A stretch of 63,026 nucleotides of DNA from Phycisphaerales bacterium (GTDB lineage: Bacteria; Planctomycetota; Phycisphaerae; SM23-33; FEN-1343): the NCBI GenBank assembly GCA_003171335.1, contig PMYD01000029.1, positions 1 through 63,026 of the forward strand, written 5' to 3'. A program made the position numbers and the translations under genes. The notes under the pieces were generated by a model. The model saw nothing but the letters and a program-made list of their open reading frames with translations, made no database searches and was not told the origin of the DNA. The first letter of the stretch is position 1; each line of letters starts with the position of its first letter. Positions 22,515 through 29,619 of this stretch are shown here, piece by piece.

Positions 22515-25262
22515 ATGGACGACTTCACGCTGGACAAACTGGAATTCGACCGCGTGCGGCGGATCCTGGTGCGTTTCTGCCGGTGCAGCCTGGGTTCTGC
22601 GCTGGCCGAGCGGATCGGGCCCAGCCGGCGGGCGGAGATGGTGCGCCAGTGGCTGGCCGAGACCCGCGAGATGGTCGATGTGCTGGTGGCCGCCGGGCCG
22701 CCGCCTTATGGCGGAATCACCGACATTCACCCCCAGTTGGCGCGGGCCACGCCCGGCGTGGGGGCCACGGGCCTGGATTTTGCCGACATCGCCGCCACGC
22801 TGGCCGGCGCGGGGGCGGTCAAGAGCTGGGTCGAGGGTCTGGATGAGGAGAAGGAGCACCTGCGGCTGCTGGCCGACCGGCTGCACCGCTTCGACGGCGA
22901 GGTCAAGGCCATCGAGCAGGTGGTGAATGAACGCGGCGAGGTGCGCGATACCGCCAGCCCGCGCCTGGCCGAGCTGCGCGCCGAGATTGCCGCCGCCCAG
23001 GAGCAGATCCGCCAGATCGTGTACGATTTCTCCCGCCGCCGCGAGGTGGCCCAGTACCTGCAGTCCACCACGGTGCAGATGCACGAGGACCGCTACGTGC
23101 TGCCGCTGCGGGCCGACCAGCGCGGGCGCATCCCCGGCGTGGTGCACCGTTCCAGCCACACGGGTTCGACCCTGTTTGTGGAGCCCGCCGAGTGCGTAGA
23201 GCTGAATAACCGGCTGGTCACGCTGCACGAGAAGGAGCACGCCGAGGTCACGCGGCTGCTCTCGGAGCTGGCCATCCGCGTGCACGGCCGGCTGCACCAG
23301 ATTACCGAGACGTTGCGAACGCTGGCCCAGCTCGATCTCATCTGCGCCAAGGCGCAGTACGCGTACCAGTTCGAGATGACCTGTCCCGAGATTGTGGATG
23401 CCGGGCCGCTGAAATTCTTCCAAGCCCGCCACCCGCTGCTGGTGGAACAGGCGTACCAGCAGGAGGCCGCCGGCCTGCCCGCCAGCCAGCGCCGCGGCGT
23501 GGTGCCCATCGATGTGCGGCTGGGGCAGGATTTCGACCTGCTGATCATCACGGGCTCCAACACCGGCGGCAAGACCGTGGCGCTCAAGACCGTGGGCCTG
23601 CTGGTGCTAATGGCCCAGAGCGGCCTGCATATCCCCGTGCAGCGCGGGGCCGCCATGCCCGTGTTCGCCGATGTGCTGCTGGATGTGGGCGATGAGCAGA
23701 GCCTTCAGCAGTCGCTCAGCACCTTCGGCGCGCACCTGCAGCGGATCAAGTTCATTCTCCACCGGGCCAATCGCCACAGCCTGGTGCTGCTGGATGAGCT
23801 GGGCAGCGGCACCGATCCGGATGAGGGCGGGGCCATCGGCCAGGCCGTGCTGGAGGAACTCGGCCGCACGGGCGCCCTTGGCATGGTGACCACCCACCTG
23901 GGCGTGCTGAAGGCCTACGCGTACGCCGCCCCGCGCGCTGACAACGCCTCGGTGGAGTTCGACACGCAGACGCTCCAGCCCAAGTACAAGCTGCTGATCG
24001 GCCAGCCGGGCGAATCGCATGCGATCGTCGTGGCCGAGCATCTGGGCCTGCCGCGGCGGGTGATCGGGGCCGCCCGGCGGCATCTGCCCCAGCAGGGCCG
24101 CCAGTTGCGGGCGGTGCTCAAGGCCAGCGAGGCCGCCCGGCGGGCCAGCGAGTCAGCGCTCAGCGAGGCGCAGTCGGCCAAGCTGTCCGCCCAGACCCAG
24201 CAGGAGCTGTACCAGAACAAGCTCGCCGAGCTGGAAAAGCTCACCGGCCAGTTCAGCGACTGGCTAGGCGCGCTGCCGGCCCTGAAGCAGGGCGACGAGG
24301 TGTATGTTCGCTCGCTGAAGAAGACCGGCCATCTTGTGCGGCTGCAGCTTTCGCGCCAGGTGGCGGTGGTGGATGTGGAGAACCTCCAGGTGGAGCTGCC
24401 GCTGCAGGAACTGATGCCCGACCTGGGCGATGGCGGCGTGCGCGAGGAAATTCTTAGCCTCCGCCAGCGGCTCAGCAGCCAGGTCAAGGAGCTGGAGGCG
24501 GATCGCCAGGAGGCGGCCCGGCATAAGAGCGAACTTCAGCGCGCGGTAGCGCGGCTGCATGCCCGCCGGCAGGGTTTTGACGCCTGGCGGCAGGCGGTCA
24601 GCAAGCTGGCCATCGGCCAGGAAGTTACCTTCAATGCCCTGCCCGGCCGCGGAGCGGTCGCCGCGATGGACCTGGCCGCCGGCAAGGTGACCGTGGCCGT
24701 CGGCCCGGAAACGCGCGAGCTGCCCGTGCAGGAGCTTTTCCCCGAGCTGGGGGCATTCGTCGATCGCACCGCCCCATCGCGCGAGCGGGCCTCCGGCGGC
24801 GGGCAGGCCGTGCGCGGGGAACGCCATCGGCGCGGGCGGCTCTTGCTAAAACCCGCCGGCGACCGAAGCATCGGCCAGGAGAAGCTGGACCGCCCGGTCG
24901 TCCACCGCAACCCGGATAGCCGCAGCGCCAAAGAGAGCCGCGAGCTGCTCTTAAGCCAGCCGGCCGGATCGGAAGTATACGTTGTGCCCTTCCGCAAGCG
25001 GGCCAGGCTGATCCGCATCGATGCGGAAAAGAACAAGGCCATCGTCTCGGCCGGCGCGTTCGAGATGCAGGTGGCGTTGGCGGATCTGGAGCCGATTTCG
25101 GAAGAACCGGCGGCACCGGAGAAACGTGCGGCGGAAAAACCGATGCAGGCGCACGCGACGGAGCCGCCGGCGCAGCAAGCGAAGGAACCGGAGGAGCCCG
25201 CCGCACCGCATGGGGACGCCACGGACACGCGCGCACACGAGGGCCACAAGGATCATCCTTAA
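22515..25262 (+). CDS. mutS2: MutS2-family ATPase lacking the Smr domain
   Basis: 915 residues from the ATG at 22515 (GTG 22509 is an alternative). The N-terminal helical core (VLPLRADQRGRIPGVVHRSS, GSTLFVEP) and ATPase are typical: Walker A TGSNTGGKTVALKT near residue 345, DVGDEQSLQQSLSTF, Walker B LVLLDELGSGTDPDEGGA, then TTHLGVLK. MutS2 in other bacteria acts on collided ribosomes or restrains recombination. A KOW/SH3-like module occurs at ~589 (LKQGDEVYVRSLKKTG), with similar modules at ~697 (LAIGQEVTFNALPGRG) and ~814 (PAGSEVYVVPFRKRARL). The usual C-terminal Smr nuclease domain is absent; a Glu/Ala/Pro tail ends the protein. Upstream repeat translation is excluded from the start. Confidence 0.9.
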   Translation: MDDFTLDKLEFDRVRRILVRFCRCSLGSALAERIGPSRRAEMVRQWLAETREMVDVLVAAGPPPYGGITDIHPQLARATPGVGATGLDFADIAATLAGAGAVKSWVEGLDEEKEHLRLLADRLHRFDGEVKAIEQVVNERGEVRDTASPRLAELRAEIAAAQEQIRQIVYDFSRRREVAQYLQSTTVQMHEDRYVLPLRADQRGRIPGVVHRSSHTGSTLFVEPAECVELNNRLVTLHEKEHAEVTRLLSELAIRVHGRLHQITETLRTLAQLDLICAKAQYAYQFEMTCPEIVDAGPLKFFQARHPLLVEQAYQQEAAGLPASQRRGVVPIDVRLGQDFDLLIITGSNTGGKTVALKTVGLLVLMAQSGLHIPVQRGAAMPVFADVLLDVGDEQSLQQSLSTFGAHLQRIKFILHRANRHSLVLLDELGSGTDPDEGGAIGQAVLEELGRTGALGMVTTHLGVLKAYAYAAPRADNASVEFDTQTLQPKYKLLIGQPGESHAIVVAEHLGLPRRVIGAARRHLPQQGRQLRAVLKASEAARRASESALSEAQSAKLSAQTQQELYQNKLAELEKLTGQFSDWLGALPALKQGDEVYVRSLKKTGHLVRLQLSRQVAVVDVENLQVELPLQELMPDLGDGGVREEILSLRQRLSSQVKELEADRQEAARHKSELQRAVARLHARRQGFDAWRQAVSKLAIGQEVTFNALPGRGAVAAMDLAAGKVTVAVGPETRELPVQELFPELGAFVDRTAPSRERASGGGQAVRGERHRRGRLLLKPAGDRSIGQEKLDRPVVHRNPDSRSAKESRELLLSQPAGSEVYVVPFRKRARLIRIDAEKNKAIVSAGAFEMQVALADLEPISEEPAAPEKRAAEKPMQAHATEPPAQQAKEPEEPAAPHGDATDTRAHEGHKDHP

Positions 25263-25469
25263 AGTGGCGACTGCCGTCGTTCTTGAACAATCCCTGTGGC
25301 CCCGTGCAATCCGCTGGGCGAATTACTCGGTCGGGCCGCTTCCATGCGGCATCCGCCGGCAACTTATATGCGGTCCGCAGCCGCTCCGGGACATGTGTCG
25401 AATCGCCCGGAGCGCCGTTCTGGCGGACCGTGTCCAGCGTTTACCTGTCACCATTCTTCGATGCACCCA

Positions 25470-25712
25470 TTATTCGATCAAGCCCAACTCCTTGCTCACA
25501 TCCACCGGGCTGTTGTACATGCGGTCGGAAAACTGACGCAGCGTCTGGATGATGTCGTCAGGGGCTCCGTTGCTCTTGGCGGCATCCAAAACATCCTGCC
25601 GGCTGGCGGGATAGGTCAGCCCTTCCAGGTAGCTTTCGATCGTCACCGAGGAAGCCCAGTCCTCGCGGGCTACCTCTTGCGGCTTTCGTGATGAACGTCC
25701 TTGGTGACGCAT
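25470..25712 (-). CDS. DUF2795 small protein
   Basis: An 80-residue protein. Residues ~25-78 match DUF2795: IESYLEGLTYPASRQDVLDA, then NGAPDDIIQTLRQF and YNSPVDVSKELG. The family is small, helical and widespread in actinobacteria and planctomycetes; its function is unknown. GGAG is placed before the ATG at 25712. It is convergent with mutS2, with a 207-base gap that holds nothing clear, and divergent from the DUF2231 gene. Confidence 0.8.
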   Translation of the reverse strand: MRHQGRSSRKPQEVAREDWASSVTIESYLEGLTYPASRQDVLDAAKSNGAPDDIIQTLRQFSDRMYNSPVDVSKELGLIE

Positions 25713-25918
25713 AAGTCAACTCCAGCGGCCGCGTTACAGACCTCACGGGCCCGCCGCGGCTGTCCGGGCCCCGGTCGGATTGCCTTTGGGACATCTCTTC
25801 CAATTGCAATTGTACGGTGTCGCACAGCCGGCCGGCGCGGCCGCCGGTGCATAGAATGGACTGTCAAGGGGAGCCTGAGCCTTGGAGATAGCCGCCTGTC
25901 ACGCAGGAGAAACCGACG

Positions 25919-26440
25919 ATGACAACTGAACCAATCGCCCGCGTAGGAAAGCATCCGATTCACCCCATGCTGATCGTCTTTCCGCTGGGGCTGTGGATCT
26001 TCGGCCTGATCACGTACATCGTTTTTCTGTCCACCGGGCACGCCGTGTGGGACACGGTGGCGTGGTATTCCATCGCCGGGGGCATCATCGGCGCGGTGCT
26101 GGCGGCGGCGGCGGGATTCGCCGACCTGCTGGGCCTGCCCGCCTCGCCGGCGCGGACGGTCGGCGTGTGGCACTTGATTTTCAACGTGGCGGCGCTGGGG
26201 CTGTTCGTCGTCGCCCTGGCCATGCGCTGGAGCGGCCAGACCCGATTGCCCCTGGTCCTGCTGGCCGCCGGGACCGTCTGCATCCTGGTCTCCGGCTGGC
26301 TGGGCGGGTCCATGGTGTATGTGCACGGCGTGGGCATCAGCCAGAAGGGCATCGAAGACCACTTGCGCCGTCAGCAGAGCATCCCCCACGGGGAAGCGCC
26401 GGGGATCGGACCTTACCCGGCGCAGCCGCTGCCGGGATGA
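25919..26440 (+). CDS. DUF2231 four-helix membrane protein
   Basis: A 173-residue protein. The opening HPIHPMLIVFPLGLWIFGL is the DUF2231 signature, with His residues at the membrane edge that in this family may bind a metal or heme. Four hydrophobic helices follow, and the polar tail starts near residue 130 (GSMVYVHGVGISQKGIEDHL). AGGAGA precedes the ATG. Related proteins are often annotated as predicted membrane proteins near cytochromes. No redox gene is adjacent here, so the function is open. Confidence 0.82.
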   Translation: MTTEPIARVGKHPIHPMLIVFPLGLWIFGLITYIVFLSTGHAVWDTVAWYSIAGGIIGAVLAAAAGFADLLGLPASPARTVGVWHLIFNVAALGLFVVALAMRWSGQTRLPLVLLAAGTVCILVSGWLGGSMVYVHGVGISQKGIEDHLRRQQSIPHGEAPGIGPYPAQPLPG

Positions 26441-26462
26441 GGAAGTTTCCTCTTCGAAGTCC

Positions 26463-26588
26463 GGTGCCACGGCTGTCCGCAGCCGTGCGCTCGAACCGGC
26501 GGGGCAAAGTGGAAGGTCCGATGGGTTCCATTGGCGCGCTCCGTTGCCATCGTGAGCACAGCGCACGGCTGCGGACAGCCGTGGCACC
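26463..26588. repeat. CHGCPQPCAV-type palindromic element, copy 2
   Basis: Left arm GGTGCCACGGCTGTCCGCAG, then CCGTGCG (26463-26489), and right arm CGCACGG, then CTGCGGACAGCCGTGGCACC (about 26562-26588). Each arm is itself a hairpin. The inner spacer keeps AAGGTCCGATGGGTTCC, which matches the spacer of the copy at 29401. It lies between the convergent DUF2231 and metF-folD genes. Confidence 0.88.
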
Positions 26589-26623
26589 CACCACTGGAGA
26601 CTCGACTATAACCTTCCATGCGG

Positions 26624-28615
26624 CTACGCCAGCGCCTTGGCGCACGCCAGCGTATTGGCCAGCAGCATGGCCACGGTCACCGGCCCGACGCCGCCGGGCA
26701 CGGGCGTGATAGCCGCCACCTTGGACAAGGCGCCCTGGAAATCCACATCGCCCACGGTGACCAGGTCGGGTTTGCCCTTGGCGTTTTTGAGGGGTTCGCC
26801 GGCGCCATCCAGGCCGCGCGGAATGCGGTTGATGGCCACGTCGATGACGATGGCGCCTTCACGCAGCATATCCGCCTTGATAATGGGCGATAGATCCGGC
26901 CTCGACACGGCCTCGCCGGCTTTCCTTCGCCGCTGGTAGCCCAGCCAGCGGGCCTGCGAGACGCCCGTGGCCACGATCAGCACCTCGGCCCGCCGGGTGT
27001 GGGCGGCCAGGTCCTTGGTGGCCACGTGGCAGACCGTCACGGTCGGCGAGGCGTTGAGCGACTGGAGCAGCAGCGCGGCCACGGGCTTACCGACGATCTC
27101 GCTGTGGCCGACGACCACCGTTTCCTTGCCCGCCAGGTCGGGGCAGGTGCGCTTCAGCAGCTCCACCGCCGCCTTGGCGGTGCAGGGGGCGACGATCTCG
27201 TTGGACAGCAGCAGGCGGCCCAGGTTGGCCGGGTGGAGGCCCTCGACATCCTTGCGCCAGTCGATGGCGGCCTGCACCGTGCGGGCGTTGATCTGCGGCG
27301 GCAGGGGCATCTGCAGGATGATGCCGGTGACGGCATGATCCGCCCCCAATTCCGCCAGCCTGGCCAGCAGCTCCTCCTGCATCATCTCGGCCGGCAGGTT
27401 TAGAAGCTGGTACTCGATGCCCACCGACTCGCAGTTCTTGGCCTGCATGTTGGTGTAGATCTTGGAGGCGGGGTTCTCCCCCACCTGGACGGCGACCAGC
27501 CGCGGTTTGCGGCCCTTGGCGGTAAGCTCGGCCGCCTCGACGGCGATCTTCTGCTGCATTTCCTGGGCCAACGGTTCACCGTCGATCAGCCTGGCTCCCA
27601 TGCCGCTATCCTTTGCAAAATCGCTCAGTTGAATCGCCGCCCGCTCAGCCGGTTTAGTAGTAGCAGCCGCCGCGGCCGGCGGGGCCACTGTGATGCCCGC
27701 CTGGGCGACGATCTGCGGCACGCAGTGATCCCAGCCCAGGGTCATCAGGTGGGCGCCCTGGCACATCGGCTTCATCGCGGCCACCAGCTCGGCGGCGATG
27801 TCGACCGCCACCTTCTGCCGGTCGGCCTTGGCCGCATCGCTCAGCCGCTGGATGATCGGCTCGGGCACGGAGACGCCGGGCACGGACTTGTTCATGTACT
27901 TGGCCATGCCGGCGTTCTTCAGGAGCACGATGCCCACGAGGATGGGCACCTTGATGCCGTACTTCTCGACGAGCTTCATGAACGATTCGAACGCGGCCGG
28001 ATCGTACACCGCCTGGGTCTGCACGAACTGGGCGCCGGCGGCCACTTTCTTGGCCAGCTTGATGACCTGCGGCTCGACTTCCTGGGCGCAGGGCGTCACG
28101 CAGCAGCCTTTGAAGAAGGCCGGCGCGCCGTCCAGTTCGTTGGGCTTGCCTTTAAGGTCGCGGCCCAGGTCGTGGCCGGCTTCGAGATTGGTCATCGCCG
28201 CCAGCAGGCCCACCGAGTCGAGGTCGTAGACGATCTTCGCCTCGGGGTGGTCGCCCATGGCCACGTGGTCGCCCGTCAGCGCCAGCACGTTTCGCACGCC
28301 CAGGATGTACGCGGACAAGAGGTCGCTCTGGAGCGCCAGGCGGTTGCGGTCGCGCGTGACCATCTGGAGCACCGGCTCGATGCCCACATCAATCAGCAGC
28401 TTGCAGCCGACGAGGCTCCCTGCCCGCATGACGGCGGTCTGAATATCGGTGACATTCACCGCCGTCACGCCTTGGGAGAGGGAATGCCGGGCCTCCGCGA
28501 TCACCGGGTCGATATTGATGCCCTTGGGCGGCCCGATTTCCGCGGTCACCACGAAGTGACCGGCGGTTGCTGCTAAGGCCCGCTCAAGTCTGCTGACAGG
28601 GTCGGTCGTGCTCAC
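26624..28615 (-). CDS. MetF-FolD fusion: methylene-THF reductase + methylene-THF dehydrogenase
   Basis: A 663-residue two-enzyme fusion. Residues 1-~308 are the MetF TIM barrel (VTAEIGPPKG with the catalytic Glu, LALTGDH, FVQTQAVYD, AGMAKYMNKSVPGVSVPEP). After an Ala/Pro linker (~309-335), residues ~340-663 are FolD: NPASKIYTN, GIILQMPLPP, VVVGHSEIVGKPVAALL, EGAIVIDVAINR, ITPVPGGVGPVTVAMLL. By alignment with E. coli FolD, Tyr50 (Y387) and Gln98 (Q435) are kept. Lys54 is Gln (Q391) and Asp121 is Glu (E458), which predicts weak or no cyclohydrolase activity. GTG start, AGGAGG upstream; it overlaps metV by four bases. The fusion would channel methylene-THF to methyl-THF. Confidence 0.93.
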   Translation of the reverse strand: MSTTDPVSRLERALAATAGHFVVTAEIGPPKGINIDPVIAEARHSLSQGVTAVNVTDIQTAVMRAGSLVGCKLLIDVGIEPVLQMVTRDRNRLALQSDLLSAYILGVRNVLALTGDHVAMGDHPEAKIVYDLDSVGLLAAMTNLEAGHDLGRDLKGKPNELDGAPAFFKGCCVTPCAQEVEPQVIKLAKKVAAGAQFVQTQAVYDPAAFESFMKLVEKYGIKVPILVGIVLLKNAGMAKYMNKSVPGVSVPEPIIQRLSDAAKADRQKVAVDIAAELVAAMKPMCQGAHLMTLGWDHCVPQIVAQAGITVAPPAAAAATTKPAERAAIQLSDFAKDSGMGARLIDGEPLAQEMQQKIAVEAAELTAKGRKPRLVAVQVGENPASKIYTNMQAKNCESVGIEYQLLNLPAEMMQEELLARLAELGADHAVTGIILQMPLPPQINARTVQAAIDWRKDVEGLHPANLGRLLLSNEIVAPCTAKAAVELLKRTCPDLAGKETVVVGHSEIVGKPVAALLLQSLNASPTVTVCHVATKDLAAHTRRAEVLIVATGVSQARWLGYQRRRKAGEAVSRPDLSPIIKADMLREGAIVIDVAINRIPRGLDGAGEPLKNAKGKPDLVTVGDVDFQGALSKVAAITPVPGGVGPVTVAMLLANTLACAKALA

Positions 28616-29307
28616 GAATGAGCCTCCTCTTGCTCGGGCTCCTGGGCCAGTTCGGCGTGCGACAGCCGGCGGACGCCGCGGGAGCGGTCCTTGCTCCAGT
28701 TTCTCGCCGGCCGGAAGGTGGACAGCTCGTTGAGCCGGCCCAGTTCCTGGAGGCGCTTATAGATGAGGTACCAGGCACAATCCATTTCCTGCTTCACTTC
28801 GCACTTGCCGTCGTTGGTGCCGCCGCAGGTGCCGTTGATGAGGCTCTTGGAGCAGCGGGCGATGGGGCAGATGCCGCCCGTCCAGGCCAGCACGCACTCG
28901 CCGCAGCCGTGGCAGTATTCCTTCCACTCGCCGGGGGCCGTGTTGGCGCCGTAGAACGTGGTGTTGAGACCCGGCAGGATGGCCACCTTGGGAAACTGCT
29001 CGCTCATGAAACCCACGCCCACGCCGCAGGCGATGGAGAGCACGGCGTCGTAGCCGGCCAGGTCGCCCTTCAGGTTGGCGATGAATTCGCGGTCGCACTG
29101 GCGGGTGATGCAGTCGAACTCGACCTTCAGCGGCAGATTCTTCTGCTTAGCCGCCAAATTCAGCAAGGTGGCCAGTTCCTCGGCCTGCTTCTCGCCGCCG
29201 GTGAGGCACACCGTGACGCAGCTTCCGCAGCCCAGCACCAGCACCCGCTTATAGGGGGCTAGGAGCTGGAGGATTTCGTCGATGTCTTTTCGTTCTGCAA
29301 CTATCAT
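28612..29307 (-). CDS. metV: MetV: Cys-rich partner of methylene-THF reductase
   Basis: A 231-residue protein. It matches MetV, the zinc/iron-sulfur partner of MetF in acetogens. There is an N-terminal flavodoxin-like part with LVLGCGSCVTVC, and a Cys-rich C-terminal module CHGCGECVLAWTGGICPIAR, C, then GTCGGTNDGKCEV (about residues 130-170). In acetogens such as Moorella, MetV joins MetF to electron-transfer subunits. It is immediately upstream of metF-folD, with a GTGA overlap, so the two are translationally coupled. This pairing strongly suggests the MetF here takes electrons through MetV and an iron-sulfur/flavin partner and is not a plain NADH-MetF. Confidence 0.9.
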   Translation of the reverse strand: MIVAERKDIDEILQLLAPYKRVLVLGCGSCVTVCLTGGEKQAEELATLLNLAAKQKNLPLKVEFDCITRQCDREFIANLKGDLAGYDAVLSIACGVGVGFMSEQFPKVAILPGLNTTFYGANTAPGEWKEYCHGCGECVLAWTGGICPIARCSKSLINGTCGGTNDGKCEVKQEMDCAWYLIYKRLQELGRLNELSTFRPARNWSKDRSRGVRRLSHAELAQEPEQEEAHS

Positions 29308-29400
29308 CGCTTGCTCCGAACTGGCCGATTTCCGGCCACATTACCAACTATTCAGGGGTGCTGCGGTAATTCCTGGTGCCACGGCTGCGTTCTCTGACTG

Positions 29401-29612
29401 GTGCCACGGCGGCGTCGTTTGCAGCCGTGCGCCCGAGCTACAACAAGGTGCCAGGTCCAACGGGTTCCAACGAACCGCTCGCATTTCCGTTAGTCACAGC
29501 GCACGGCTGCAAACGACGCAGCCGTGGCACCGGGATTACCGTGGCACCGGGATTACCGTGGCACCGGGATTACCGGGGTGCCGGGAATTACCGGGGTGCC
29601 GGGAATTACCGC
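29401..29612. repeat. CHGCPQPCAV-type element, copy 3, with tandem 17/18-mers
   Basis: The 312-base gap (29308-29619) has no gene. The element arms are 29401-29432 and 29499-29532. Here the inner stem reads GCGTCGTTTGCAGCCGTGC on the left and GCACGGCTGCAAACGACGC on the right, replacing CTGTCCGCAG / CTGCGGACAG of the other copies. Next to it, 29521-29612 carries three CCGTGGCACCGGGATTA units followed by two CCGGGGTGCCGGGAATTA units: short direct repeats derived from the arm end. Confidence 0.88.
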
Positions 29613-29619
29613 GGCACCT

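Noticed and set aside
29521..29612. Possible CRISPR array
   Set aside because: The 17-18-base units are directly adjacent without unique spacers, and there are no cas genes.
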